Shown: positions 1 to 7,755, counted from the first letter of the stretch. The stretch is DNA of 8,231 nucleotides from Deltaproteobacteria bacterium (GCA_002730365.1 PBZZ01000112.1:1-8231); one strand, 5' to 3'. Numbers and translations are program-made. Notes: a model not told the origin generated them from the sequence alone.

Positions 1-1219
1 GCTCTTCTGAAGCATCTGTAGCCAGTTCTTCCTCTTCAGACCATTCTGCCGCAGGAGGAATCTCAAAAGCGCTATCTGAGTCTGTGAAGGCAGGCTCTTC
101 TTCAGGATCTTCCAATTCTTCAGTAGCCTCCCCTGCTGAAGCGTCGAGAAGTTCTTCGTCCTCATCAAGAGCTAAATCCAGATCGGCGAAGGGACCCTCC
201 GATTCTTCTAGCTCCAGATTCTCTTCAGCAGCAGTATCTGTTTCAGCTTCTGCTGTGGAAGCTGAGTCTATCAGAGTTTCCCCAATCTCATTTTGTTCGG
301 AATCCATGATCTCACCTTCAAGATCGACCAAACTCAGTCCTTCCTTTGCATTCAGGACTATATCATCGTGTTGAACCAGACCAGGCTGCTTTTCCATCGC
401 AGCCTCTGCACCGAGTAGTTCATCCAACGACTGAATCTCTTCGTCTTCGTCGGATGAATCATTCTCTGCGGACAACGTTATTTCTATTTCTTCCGCACCA
501 AGATCGTCTGCTACTGTCACAGACGGAATGATCTCTGTTTCGTCTGTATTCAAATTTTCTTCCCCTGCAATATCCTCTGCAAAATCTACATCCGGAACAG
601 AATCCTCTTCCACCACAGGAGGGTGAATTTGCTTGGGAGCAGGAGCTTGATCAGAAACATTGGGCAAGCTTACTGGGGAATCTTCATCCAGCACATCTTC
701 TTCTGGCAGTTCACCTGTAGCAGAGCCACTCCAACTGGTATCTTCATCGAACATCGTCTCATCCACCGACTCGCCATTGTCCTGAATCAGACCAAGCATT
801 TCATCATCAAAGACATTGACTTCTTCTGCAGAATCCATCGGTTCACTCTGCAGTTCCACACTGGGCAGATAGCGCTGGATGTGTTCCTGCAACGTCGCTG
901 CCTCAAAAGGCTTACGAATCATCCCTTGAAGCCCAAATTGCTCTAGCAGGGACTCGTTGACATCATCTCTGGCGTTAACCAGCAACACCTTGGGCACCTG
1001 ACTCAGAGACGAGTGCTGCTGCAGTTGCCGACAAAGGGCGTAGTCTTGCTGCTGGTCAGCGTTGCTGATGAAGATCAGGCTGGGAGAATAATGATCTGCC
1101 AGCTGCAGGAAGGCATCAGGGCGACTCTCCTGCCAAAGCTCGACCTGATCACTGATCGTCGAGGCAATCAGTCCTTGTATTGCCTTATTTTCTTCAAAGA
1201 CCAGGACTGAATTTGACAT
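1..1219 (-). CDS. Degenerate response-regulator receiver (pseudo-receiver) with long acidic tail, partial at the C-terminus
   Basis: The reading frame is open from the ATG at 1217-1219 to the left edge, giving 406 residues with no stop, so the C-terminus lies outside. Residues 4-115 follow the receiver fold order: a VLVF strand, an LIFIS strand (48-52), a KVLLVNA strand (77-83) and a closing IRKPF motif (101-105). The acidic pair is E9/E10. The usual phosphoacceptor Asp position is Ser52, and the usual Thr/Ser of strand 4 is Asn82. Only Lys103 of the switch residues is kept, so phosphorylation by a histidine kinase is unlikely. Residues 121-406 have about 98 Asp/Glu and only three Lys with no Arg, no hydrophobic membrane stretch, and probable disorder. 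An AAGGA ribosome site sits six bases before the start. The gene is divergent from the LptG-like gene. FrzS-type proteins also carry pseudo-receivers, but the tail here is unrecognised. The inferred role is a protein-interaction or scaffold function, not a DNA-binding regulator; no output domain is visible so far. Confidence 0.85.
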   Translation of the reverse strand, partial: MSNSVLVFEENKAIQGLIASTISDQVELWQESRPDAFLQLADHYSPSLIFISNADQQQDYALCRQLQQHSSLSQVPKVLLVNARDDVNESLLEQFGLQGMIRKPFEAATLQEHIQRYLPSVELQSEPMDSAEEVNVFDDEMLGLIQDNGESVDETMFDEDTSWSGSATGELPEEDVLDEDSPVSLPNVSDQAPAPKQIHPPVVEEDSVPDVDFAEDIAGEENLNTDETEIIPSVTVADDLGAEEIEITLSAENDSSDEDEEIQSLDELLGAEAAMEKQPGLVQHDDIVLNAKEGLSLVDLEGEIMDSEQNEIGETLIDSASTAEAETDTAAEENLELEESEGPFADLDLALDEDEELLDASAGEATEELEDPEEEPAFTDSDSAFEIPPAAEWSEEEELATDASEE

Positions 1220-1480
1220 CTCGTTTCCTTAGGGCGTTTCCAGGTACAAATGGCCTTCCGATTGCCTATGAATCAGCTTGGAAGAGACGAATACTAGCTG
1301 ATCTTCCCCAGTTTTTCCAGTACTATGCCTTCTGACAAAAGCACTCCCAAAAACCGTGGATTTCTAAAGAAAGCAAGTCTATCTTTTCAGGATCAGTTCC
1401 AACAACCAAGGATGATCTGCTGGCTGAGGACAATCCGCAATGATTAATCTCTCAGAGTAGGCAAAAACTGCTGCACTTTC
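1220..1480. other. Divergent intergenic region between the pseudo-receiver gene and the LptG-like gene
   Basis: These 261 bases separate two divergently oriented genes, so promoters for both are expected here. I could not find a convincing -35/-10 pair at proper spacing for either. There is no strong inverted repeat. A 40-codon open frame (ATG 1325 to TAA 1447, plus strand) lies inside, but it has no ribosome site and no recognisable motif, and I do not call it a gene. Confidence 0.6.
1226..1230 (-). promoter_or_regulatory. Ribosome binding site of the pseudo-receiver gene
   Basis: Read on the minus strand this is AAGGA, followed by six bases (AACGAG) and the ATG at 1219-1217. It supports that start codon for the gene running left. 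Confidence 0.7.
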
Positions 1481-2536
1481 ATGTTTTCCATTCTTTCACG
1501 ATACCTTGCCCTTGAGTTCCTGCGTTTTTTCGCTCTCTTCCTGTTGGCTTTCGTAGCCATCACTTCACTGGGCAACCTAGTCAACGATCTCAACCAAGCC
1601 TTTGACAGTTGGTCCGGCTTTTTAGCATTCCTACGTCAGACTGCCTTATTGCTACCCTTGTTGCTGGAATTGACCACACCTATAACCGTACTGCTCGCAA
1701 CCATTGCAGCGTTTAGCGCATTCAGTCGAACCTCAGAAGTAATTGCCATGCGAGCGGTTGGGGCTGGCTCCTGGCAGTTAATTCGACCCTTTCTGGTCAC
1801 TGCCTGTGGTATAGCGCTCGCTGGTTATTTATTGCAGAATTACGCTCAGCCCTGGATGCAGAAGCACTGGGGTAATGCAGGAGTGGCTACCGGTTTGCCA
1901 GCACAGTGGAAGCTAGACGGTGATCAAGCTATTGTATACTTTGGTCCACGTCAACCTGACGGTGAGGTTAAGCAATTGGCTCGCTTCTCTTGGCTACGAG
2001 AGCCCCGGCATCTACTTCAGGAATCCTTGCAGGCCAACAAAGCGCAACGAAAACCGGAGGGCTGGGAACTACAAGCTGTTGCTGAACGCCAATTCGATGA
2101 CTCAGGAATGCGATTGGAAGAACAGGAATCGCGACAATTATCCACCAGTGACCTACCACTGCTCTCCTTTCAGCCGCGCAGAGACCCGCACTATCTTCCA
2201 TTGCTGGAACTATGGCAAGACATCGAACAACGACAACGGGAAGGCTTGGACACTACGAGCCACTGGGTTGAATTGTTTCAGAAACTGGCCTACCCCGCCC
2301 AACTTTTCCTGATGGTTGCCTTGGGCGCCCTGTTGGCAGCAACTCATCATCGCCAGAGCAAAGCAGCTGAATCACTGGCTATCGCTGTGTTTCTTGGCAT
2401 CATCTCCTGGATTCTCAACCAAATCTTTCTGGCAGTCGGTCACGCAGGAGCCTTACCTCCTTTTCTGGCAGCGTGGGGCAACTGCCTGTTATTCCTGGTT
2501 CTGATCCTGACACTTGCCCGATGGAACCGGAGCTAG
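1481..2536 (+). CDS. lptG: LptF/LptG-family lipopolysaccharide export permease, most like LptG
   Basis: This is a predicted inner-membrane half of the LptB2FG transporter, which extracts lipopolysaccharide and passes it to the periplasmic LptC/LptA bridge. The 351 residues are full length for the family (E. coli LptG is about 360). Hydrophobic segments lie at roughly 13-33, 52-80, 100-119, 268-288, 298-320 and 325-346. The soluble stretch 121-265 fits the periplasmic jellyroll domain between helices 3 and 4, giving the usual six-helix plan. The opening [11 protein letters not shown] and the cytoplasmic-loop motif [15 protein letters not shown] (82-96) are typical of the family; that loop contacts the LptB ATPase. 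The LptF versus LptG choice rests on general resemblance and is not certain. No partner permease or lptB is in the window. The ATG at 1481 has no clear Shine-Dalgarno, but it begins exactly where the family's first residues should. The next gene follows 88 bases on. Confidence 0.9.
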   Translation: MFSILSRYLALEFLRFFALFLLAFVAITSLGNLVNDLNQAFDSWSGFLAFLRQTALLLPLLLELTTPITVLLATIAAFSAFSRTSEVIAMRAVGAGSWQLIRPFLVTACGIALAGYLLQNYAQPWMQKHWGNAGVATGLPAQWKLDGDQAIVYFGPRQPDGEVKQLARFSWLREPRHLLQESLQANKAQRKPEGWELQAVAERQFDDSGMRLEEQESRQLSTSDLPLLSFQPRRDPHYLPLLELWQDIEQRQREGLDTTSHWVELFQKLAYPAQLFLMVALGALLAATHHRQSKAAESLAIAVFLGIISWILNQIFLAVGHAGALPPFLAAWGNCLLFLVLILTLARWNRS

Positions 2537-2624
2537 TACCTGGCTTTTGGCTTGCCCTAAGGCACAAGGCTCAGTAGAAATCATAGGTTCACAACTACCC
2601 TTCATTTGCTTTCCTGCCCAGAGA

Positions 2625-4271
2625 ATGACCTTGGAACGCTACCGCCTGGACAACCCCTTTGCGATAAAACAAACCGAGTCTGATTCTTCCGTCTCGACCT
2701 ATGCTCGGATGGTAAAACGTGGCCAGGAGTTGATCGAATTACCTCGTCGAGGAGGTGGACCGGACCGGATTCGGACACAGCACAGTAAAGATCGGATGAC
2801 GATCTGGGAGCGTATACGAGTCCTGACTGAACAGGAACCCCACATCACTTTTCAGAATTGGGGGCCTCAACTCGATGGAGCTTCAATCATCACAGGAATT
2901 CTTAGCATCCAGGGACGCGATGTCGCCTTTTACGGTCACGACTTCACTATCCGTGCGGGTTCGATGGATGCCACCAACGGTGCCAAGGTTGCCCGTCAGA
3001 TTCTGATGGCTGCCGAGCATGGAATTCCGCTGATCGGCATGAACGACTCGGCAGGAGCGTTTGTGCCGGCTGGTGTGGGTGGGCTTGATGGCTACTCAGA
3101 AGCATTCGCTGCCATGCGTCGAATCAGCGGAATTGTTCCCTCCATCATGCTGATGTTCGGTTACAATGCAGGTGGTGGCGCCTACTTACCCCGACAAGGT
3201 TCTTTCCTGATTCAACCCCAGCAGACTTTTTTGGGGCTCACGGGCCCCAACGTTGTACGTGAAGCTCTTGGCGAAGACATCACACCAGACGATCTAGGTG
3301 GCCCCAAGGTACATACTCAGAGCGGAGTCGTTGATCTGGAAGCCCCAGATGAGTTGGACGCCTTGCGACTGGCTTTGCGGCTGCTCAGTTATCTGCCTGA
3401 CAACAATCACTCACTTGCCCCATTCAGTACCTCTTTTGGTTCACTCGATGAGAAGGTGGACGAAGAAGAGGTTCTCCTCGAAAAAACTTTTTCCAACCCA
3501 GTTACGGGCTTCAACACCCCACTGGATATGCGACTTTTTCTACAACAAATTGTAGACCACGGGGACTATTTCGAAATCCAACCTTCCCGGGCCCGACAGG
3601 TGATCACAGCCTTTGCTCGTCTGGGTGGACATGTTGCTGGATTTGTCTGCAACAATAGCGCTTTCAACTCCGGTAATATTGATGTTCATGCTTCGCGCAA
3701 GGTCGCCAAGTTTGTATGCTTCTGTAATCTCTACAACATTCCCACTATCTTCCTGATGGATGTTGCGGGCTTTGCACCGGGATCTGAGCAGGAAACTTTG
3801 GGTATTGTGCAAGCTGGTCGTGAGATGATGGACTCCATCATTGACCTGCGTGTTCCACGGCTGACGCTGATTGTACGCAACGCCTTCGGCGGTGCGTATT
3901 GTGCCTGGAACAGCTACCACATCGGCGCAGACTTTGTCTTCTCTCTACCAACTGCGCGTATCGCCGTAATGGGACCGACTGGACGGCAATATATTTATAA
4001 GGAGGAGTTCCGAAATATCCATCAGCAATATGAGCAGAACGTGGCAGCTGGAATGTCCAACTTGGAAGCAGCAGCCATTCGCGATCAAGCTCTTGCTGGA
4101 CTGACCACACGCTACGAAGAGCAGTTGCTCAATCCAGAAGAGGCGCTACGGCTCGGCTCCGTTTCACAGCTGGTACCTCCGGGTTTCAGCCGTAAAGCTC
4201 TTGGGCAGACACTGGCCTACTCAATGCGCCACTACAAACCGCAACCAATGGCTGGTGTTCACCGAGAATAG
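2625..4271 (+). CDS. Biotin-dependent acyl-CoA carboxylase, carboxyltransferase (beta) subunit
   Basis: This subunit transfers CO2 from carboxybiotin to an acyl-CoA; propionyl-CoA to methylmalonyl-CoA is the best-known reaction of the family. It has 548 residues, the usual length, with two crotonase-like halves. The entry motif [15 protein letters not shown] lies at 43-57. The N-half has NDSAGA (140-145), the oxyanion glycines GGGAY (183-187), LTGPNVV and LGGPKVH. The C-half has DVAGFAPG (379-386) and FGGAYCAW (421-428), then RIAVMGPTG. An upstream TTG at 2514 would add 37 residues and overlap the LptG-like gene. I prefer the ATG at 2625 because conserved sequence begins shortly after it and the added stretch resembles nothing in the family. 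No biotin carboxylase or biotin carrier gene is adjacent, so partners must be elsewhere. The exact acyl-CoA is uncertain: acetyl-, propionyl-, methylcrotonyl- and geranyl-CoA enzymes share this fold. The gene symbol is withheld for that reason. Confidence 0.93.
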   Translation: MTLERYRLDNPFAIKQTESDSSVSTYARMVKRGQELIELPRRGGGPDRIRTQHSKDRMTIWERIRVLTEQEPHITFQNWGPQLDGASIITGILSIQGRDVAFYGHDFTIRAGSMDATNGAKVARQILMAAEHGIPLIGMNDSAGAFVPAGVGGLDGYSEAFAAMRRISGIVPSIMLMFGYNAGGGAYLPRQGSFLIQPQQTFLGLTGPNVVREALGEDITPDDLGGPKVHTQSGVVDLEAPDELDALRLALRLLSYLPDNNHSLAPFSTSFGSLDEKVDEEEVLLEKTFSNPVTGFNTPLDMRLFLQQIVDHGDYFEIQPSRARQVITAFARLGGHVAGFVCNNSAFNSGNIDVHASRKVAKFVCFCNLYNIPTIFLMDVAGFAPGSEQETLGIVQAGREMMDSIIDLRVPRLTLIVRNAFGGAYCAWNSYHIGADFVFSLPTARIAVMGPTGRQYIYKEEFRNIHQQYEQNVAAGMSNLEAAAIRDQALAGLTTRYEEQLLNPEEALRLGSVSQLVPPGFSRKALGQTLAYSMRHYKPQPMAGVHRE

Positions 4272-4314
4272 ATCCTTTCTGTAACTCCGTTCCTACTTCC
4301 AGAGAAATTAAATC

Positions 4315-5424
4315 ATGAGTTCGACTACCTTAAATAAGACCCCACTGCATGACTGGCATCTGCAATCCGGTGCTTTCATGACCGACTTTGGTGGCTGGCA
4401 TCTGCCAGTACGCTATCAGGGCGATAAGCAGGAGCATCGAGCAGTTCGAGAAGCTGTGGGACTCTTCGACGTTAGCCACATGGGAGAACTGCTGGTGGAA
4501 GGAGCGAGAGCAGCGGATTTGCTGCAATACACGACCTGCAACGACATATCAAAAATCCCAGTTGGGGCCGCACGCTACAACGCACTGACTACGCCAGCAG
4601 GAGGAGCCTGGGATGATCTACTCGTCTATCGTCTGGCAGAAGAGCGCTACCTGCTGGTCGTCAACGCAGCCAACCAGGATCAGGATTTCAATTGGTTGCA
4701 AGAACAAAACTCCCAGTTTGGTGCCAACCTACGCAATGTGGGTAGTGACTACGCCTTACTCGCGCTGCAGGGTCCTCTCGCTGTGGATGTGCTTGAATCA
4801 ATCAGTGATTTGCCTGTTCGGGCCTTACGCTACTATCGCTTTCTGGAAGGAGAGTTGCTCGGTTACCCTGTGCTTTTGAGCCGTACCGGCTACACCGCCA
4901 GCGATGGATTTGAGTTGTATCTATCGCCACAGCACGCAGAAGACATCTGGACAAAACTGTTAGAAGCAGGTGCCTCTTTTGGCATCGAGCCCTGTGGTCT
5001 CAGTGCACGAGATAGTCTGCGCCTGGAAGGTGGACTGCACCTCTATGGACACGAATTGAGTCAGGATATTTCCCTGTACGAAGCAGGACTGGGTTGGATC
5101 ATCAAGCCTGAGAAGGGTGACTTCATTGGTAAAGCAGCCCTGCTGCATTCCAAAGAGAATCCACAGCGCAAGCTGGTAGGTTTTCAGGTGCAGGAATTTG
5201 GTATTCCTCGACATGGATTCCCGATCCTGAATCAAGCGGAACAGACTGTTGGCAGCGTGACGAGCGGCCTTCTTTCGCCAACACTCAACGCCCCTATTGG
5301 GATGGCTTATGTTCCCACAGAGTTGTCTGAGATCGGCAGCACCTTCCTTGTACAGGTGCGTAAGCGACGGCTAGCTGCAGAAGTTGTGAGGTTGCCTTTT
5401 TATCAGATTTCCCGCTCTACTTGA
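4315..5424 (+). CDS. gcvT: Glycine cleavage system T protein (aminomethyltransferase)
   Basis: GcvT releases ammonia from the aminomethyl group carried on lipoyl-GcvH and transfers the one-carbon unit to tetrahydrofolate, giving 5,10-methylene-tetrahydrofolate in the cytoplasm. The 369 residues match the family length. Diagnostic motifs appear in order: LFDVSHMGEL (50-59), YNALTTPAGGAWDDLLVYR (88-106) with D100/D101 where the folate-binding Asp lies, VVNAAN (115-120), SRTGYTASDGFELY (189-202), LSARDSLRLEGGLHLYGHEL (229-248) and GSVTSGLLSPTL (313-324). The common GYTGEDGFE motif reads GYTASDGFE here. The start at 4315 has only a weak AGAGA upstream, but the N-terminus (TPLHDWHLQSGA) aligns with the family. 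It follows the carboxyltransferase by 43 bases and precedes gcvH by 104, so cotranscription is likely. The related paralogues (YgfZ, dimethylglycine and sarcosine enzymes) fit less well, given the motifs and the neighbouring gcvH. Confidence 0.96.
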   Translation: MSSTTLNKTPLHDWHLQSGAFMTDFGGWHLPVRYQGDKQEHRAVREAVGLFDVSHMGELLVEGARAADLLQYTTCNDISKIPVGAARYNALTTPAGGAWDDLLVYRLAEERYLLVVNAANQDQDFNWLQEQNSQFGANLRNVGSDYALLALQGPLAVDVLESISDLPVRALRYYRFLEGELLGYPVLLSRTGYTASDGFELYLSPQHAEDIWTKLLEAGASFGIEPCGLSARDSLRLEGGLHLYGHELSQDISLYEAGLGWIIKPEKGDFIGKAALLHSKENPQRKLVGFQVQEFGIPRHGFPILNQAEQTVGSVTSGLLSPTLNAPIGMAYVPTELSEIGSTFLVQVRKRRLAAEVVRLPFYQISRST

Positions 5425-5528
5425 TTTTTTTCTGGACAAATCGGTTTCTCTGTTTAGGATCTGTTACTAATTTGTTCATAGCAGGTAACTGCTGGCTTCC
5501 AAGGTGGAATTGATGCCCAAGAGGGAAA
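5425..5528 (+). other. gcvT-gcvH intergenic leader with small alternative hairpins
   Basis: A run of seven T at 5425-5431 follows the gcvT stop, but no GC-rich stem precedes it, so it is not a convincing terminator. AGCAG-GTAA-CTGCT (5480-5493) can form a five-pair stem. GTTAC (5463-5467) and GTAAC (5485-5489) can form a competing stem that uses the same bases. No glycine riboswitch core was recognised. Both stems are short and could be chance. Confidence 0.25.
5521..5524 (+). promoter_or_regulatory. Ribosome binding site of gcvH
   Basis: GAGG within AAGAGGG lies four bases before the ATG at 5529. It is one of the few clear Shine-Dalgarno sites on the plus strand of this window and fixes the gcvH start. 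Confidence 0.65.
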
Positions 5529-5921
5529 ATGTCTCAGACCCCGTCAGATCTTAAATATACGCGTGAGCACGAATGGATTCGGCTAGATGGCAACCAAGCT
5601 GAAATTGGTATCACCTTCCATGCGCAAAAGTCGCTGGGAGACATTGTCTACGTTGAGCTTCCCTCGGTTGGCGATGAGTTGGAAGCTGGCGAAGAATTTG
5701 GCACTATTGAATCTGTCAAAGCCGTCTCTTCGTTGTTCTCGCCTATGTCCGGCAAGGTAACTGATATCAATTCGGAGCTTGCCGATCGACCAGAGACGAT
5801 CAACGAAGATTGTTATGATGAAGGCTGGTTGATCCGTGTAGCGCTCAGTGAACCGGACGAGCAAGACAACTTGCTGGACGATGAAGAGTACGATCAGTTT
5901 GTGCTCGAAGAAGCTGGTTGA
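5529..5921 (+). CDS. gcvH: Glycine cleavage system H protein (lipoyl carrier)
   Basis: GcvH is the mobile lipoyl carrier that shuttles the aminomethyl group between GcvP, GcvT and the dihydrolipoamide dehydrogenase. Its 130 residues are the normal length. The N-terminal LKYTREHEWIRLDG (8-21) and GITFHAQKSLGDIVYVELP (27-45) are classic. The lipoylation site is Lys64 in the ESVKAVSSLFSP motif (61-72, codon 5718-5720). The C-terminal part (NEDCYDEGWLIRV) is also conserved. The protein is acidic, as usual for H proteins, and ends in an extra-acidic tail. It sits directly after gcvT in the same direction. gcvP does not follow; rlmN does, 76 bases on. Lipoylation would need LipA/LipB or LplA, none of which is in the window. 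Confidence 0.97.
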   Translation: MSQTPSDLKYTREHEWIRLDGNQAEIGITFHAQKSLGDIVYVELPSVGDELEAGEEFGTIESVKAVSSLFSPMSGKVTDINSELADRPETINEDCYDEGWLIRVALSEPDEQDNLLDDEEYDQFVLEEAG

Positions 5922-5997
5922 TTGCCGACTACTTTCATCTTACCCACCTCTGTTTCGGACTTTCCCGCCCGTTCCAGTTGTCTGTATTTGATTCACA

Positions 5998-7050
5998 ATG
6001 ACCCCTCATAATCTTAAAGACTGGACACGGGCTCGCCTGCGCGACTGGTTCTCCGAGCGCAACGAACGCCCTTTCCGCGCAGATCAAGTCTTCACTTGGC
6101 TCTACCAAAAAGATGTCGGTGACTGGGATGGAATGAGCAACCTGGCCAAGTCTACCCGTCAACTGCTGATCGAAAACTTCCACCTCCCCCGCCTGACCCG
6201 GGTTGCAGAACAAGTCTCGAAAGACGGCTCACGCAAGTACCTTCTTAGCCTGCACGATGGCAAGACTATCGAGACTGTGCTGATGCCACACCACGATCAT
6301 CATACGGTCTGCGTTTCCTCTCAGGTGGGCTGTGCGATGGGTTGTTCTTTCTGCGTGACAGGCAAAATGGGACTGATCAGGAACCTGAGCGCTGGTGAGA
6401 TCGTGGAGCAAGTGGTGGAGGCTCGAAGAGATGCTACGGGATTGCCACTCCGCAATATTGTCTTTATGGGAATGGGAGAACCTTTCCACAACTATGATCA
6501 GGTTATGACGGCCTTGGAGATTCTTACTGACGAGTACGGCTTCAACTTCTCACAGCGCCGTGTCACAGTCTCAACCTCAGGACTAGTGCCTCAGATTCGC
6601 CGTTTTGGCCAAGAACGAGTCAAGGCAAATCTGGCGATTTCACTGAATGGTTCCTCTGACACGGTCCGTGAGCGTTTGATGCCTGTCAACAAACGTTACA
6701 ACCTGGCTCAGTTGGTTCAAGTCTGCCAGGAATTCCCACTTGAGGCCCGTAAGCGTATCACTTTTGAGTACATTCTGCTCAAGGGCATCACAGATTCAAT
6801 TAATGATGCCAAAGCCTTGATCCGCCTACTCCATGGAGTGAAGTTCAAGATCAACCTGATTCCATTCAATGCTGCACCAGACAGTGAGTACCAACGCTCT
6901 GATTGGGAGCAGATTCAACGCTTTCAAGGTTACTTACTGGATCGGGGTGTGGTCGCAACCTTACGTATCTCCAAGGGACAGGATATCCAGGGGGCGTGCG
7001 GCCAACTACGCAGTGAACAAGGCCTAGCCGTAGAAGAGAGAGTCGGATGA
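5998..7050 (+). CDS. rlmN: Dual-specificity RNA methyltransferase RlmN (23S rRNA A2503 / tRNA A37)
   Basis: RlmN is a radical-SAM enzyme that places a methyl group on C2 of adenosine 2503 in 23S rRNA and, in characterised members, of A37 in some tRNAs. The 350 residues are full length. The N-terminal segment (NLKDWTRARLRDWF... and FRADQVFTWLYQK, about 5-38) is the accessory RNA-binding region. The cluster motif CAMGCSFC supplies Cys112, Cys116 and Cys119. Cys105 in VCVSSQVGC matches the E. coli Cys118 position, and Cys334 in GACGQL is the methyl-carrying cysteine. GMGEP (158-162) is the SAM-binding turn, and RVTVSTSGLVPQI (188-200) is typical. The presence of both mechanistic cysteines argues for RlmN activity, although Cfr resistance enzymes share the chemistry. 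Cfr is unlikely given the housekeeping context and typical RlmN termini. No Shine-Dalgarno is evident before the ATG. The stop codon overlaps the start of the next gene (ATGA). Confidence 0.96.
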   Translation: MTPHNLKDWTRARLRDWFSERNERPFRADQVFTWLYQKDVGDWDGMSNLAKSTRQLLIENFHLPRLTRVAEQVSKDGSRKYLLSLHDGKTIETVLMPHHDHHTVCVSSQVGCAMGCSFCVTGKMGLIRNLSAGEIVEQVVEARRDATGLPLRNIVFMGMGEPFHNYDQVMTALEILTDEYGFNFSQRRVTVSTSGLVPQIRRFGQERVKANLAISLNGSSDTVRERLMPVNKRYNLAQLVQVCQEFPLEARKRITFEYILLKGITDSINDAKALIRLLHGVKFKINLIPFNAAPDSEYQRSDWEQIQRFQGYLLDRGVVATLRISKGQDIQGACGQLRSEQGLAVEERVG

Positions 7051-7268
7051 AAATTCGTTTGTTTGGTGTACTGTGGAGGCTTGACGAAGAGCAAGACACG
7101 GCTCAGCCTGATCTGGATCTTGACAAGCTGCTCAAGGAACAAATCCGCTACCGTGGCAATCAGGAACAGCGGCAGGCCAAGAAAGAGATGGTCCAGCACT
7201 TACAAAAGACGGTTCTCGATCAGACACAGATGCAGATCGACCTGCATGTACGGGGCAGGAATCAATAA
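7047..7268 (+). CDS. Small hypothetical protein translationally coupled to rlmN
   Basis: This 73-residue frame starts with the ATG of an ATGA overlap with the rlmN stop, an arrangement that usually signals translational coupling and supports the frame being real. AGAGAG just upstream could serve as a ribosome site. I do not recognise the family. The first ten residues (KIRLFGVLWRL) are mildly hydrophobic. The rest is hydrophilic and Gln-, Lys- and Glu-rich, with a likely amphipathic helix over residues 24-60 (DLDKLLKEQIRY, then KKEMVQHLQKTVL). There are no cysteines, metal-binding motifs or membrane segments. The stop at 7266-7268 is only 10 bases from the facing CYTH gene's stop. A competing, longer frame at 7063-7392 overlaps the CYTH gene and is less credible. 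A role near RNA modification is suggested only by position. Confidence 0.6.
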   Translation: MKIRLFGVLWRLDEEQDTAQPDLDLDKLLKEQIRYRGNQEQRQAKKEMVQHLQKTVLDQTQMQIDLHVRGRNQ

Positions 7269-7278
7269 GTGCCAGCTG

Positions 7279-7743
7279 CTACCATTGACAATAAGGGTGC
7301 TGAGAGAGGTTGATGTTCAGGTAACGAGGATCCCGACTCACTTCTTCGCCAAGCCAAGGTGGCTTTGCAAAGGGTTGTTCCTCATTTTCTAATTCGATTT
7401 CTGCGACCACCAAGCCTGCGTTGTCTCCGTGAAATTCATCAATTTCCCAGCACATTTCTTCGCACTCCACTAGATAACGAGTCTTTTCCAAGGTGGGAGG
7501 CTCACACAATTCCTTGAGCATATGCTCAGCATCAGCCAGTGGAACTGGGTATTCGTATTCGAATCGTGAGATTTCGGAGACCATCCCCTTGATCGTCAGA
7601 ACGGCCTGCTGCCCCTTCACACGCACTCTAACGCTGCGCTGTGGGTGACGATTCAGATATCCTTGGTGTAAAAAAGTACCCACAGCACCCACCTTCCAAT
7701 CTTCGTTAAGCACGAGAAACTTTCGCTCGATTTCCATTCCCAC
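7279..7743 (-). CDS. CYTH-domain protein (triphosphate tunnel metalloenzyme family)
   Basis: CYTH proteins fold as a beta-barrel tunnel that binds triphosphates with a divalent metal; members include inorganic triphosphatases, thiamine triphosphatase and class IV adenylate cyclases. The 154 residues are the full length of the short single-domain bacterial form. The hallmark ExExK is E4-I-E6-R-K8 in EIERKFLV. Further expected charged tunnel residues are R39/R41/K43, K52, E62/E64, K87/R89, E100/D102 and E115/E117. The ending PPWLGEEVSRDPRYLNINL is typical of this subgroup. The start is a GTG at 7741-7743, six bases after a perfect AGGAGG; the in-frame ATG at 7735-7737 would be 12 bases away, which is less favourable. 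The gene faces the rlmN cluster. The substrate cannot be told from sequence; a polyphosphate or triphosphate hydrolase is the safest inference, as there is no CHAD domain or cyclase-specific context. Confidence 0.93.
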   Translation of the reverse strand: MGMEIERKFLVLNEDWKVGAVGTFLHQGYLNRHPQRSVRVRVKGQQAVLTIKGMVSEISRFEYEYPVPLADAEHMLKELCEPPTLEKTRYLVECEEMCWEIDEFHGDNAGLVVAEIELENEEQPFAKPPWLGEEVSRDPRYLNINLSQHPYCQW

Positions 7744-7749
7744 AGCAAA

Positions 7750-7755
7750 CCTCCT
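7750..7755 (-). promoter_or_regulatory. Ribosome binding site of the CYTH gene
   Basis: Read on the minus strand this is AGGAGG, then TTTGCT, then GTG. The six-base spacing decides the GTG start at 7743 over the ATG two codons further in. Confidence 0.85.

Noticed and set aside
84..946. Plus-strand frames rich in serine (from 84) and others through 946
   Set aside because: They are antisense to the acidic tail of the minus-strand pseudo-receiver gene; serine runs arise from reading Asp/Glu codons backwards. The minus frame is continuous and has a ribosome site and a receiver domain.
1325..1447. 40-codon basic open frame in the divergent intergenic region
   Set aside because: No ribosome binding site, no recognisable motif, and a length expected by chance; it lies where promoters of the flanking genes should be.
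2514..2624. Upstream TTG start extending the carboxyltransferase by 37 residues
   Set aside because: It overlaps the LptG-like gene, has no ribosome site, and the added residues do not resemble the family; the ATG at 2625 fits better.
5425..5431. T-run after gcvT as a rho-independent terminator
   Set aside because: No stable stem precedes the run, and gcvH follows in the same direction.
7063..7392. 109-codon plus-strand frame overlapping the small gene and the CYTH gene
   Set aside because: It runs through the well-supported CYTH coding region on the opposite strand and overlaps the frame coupled to rlmN; its sequence is of low plausibility.
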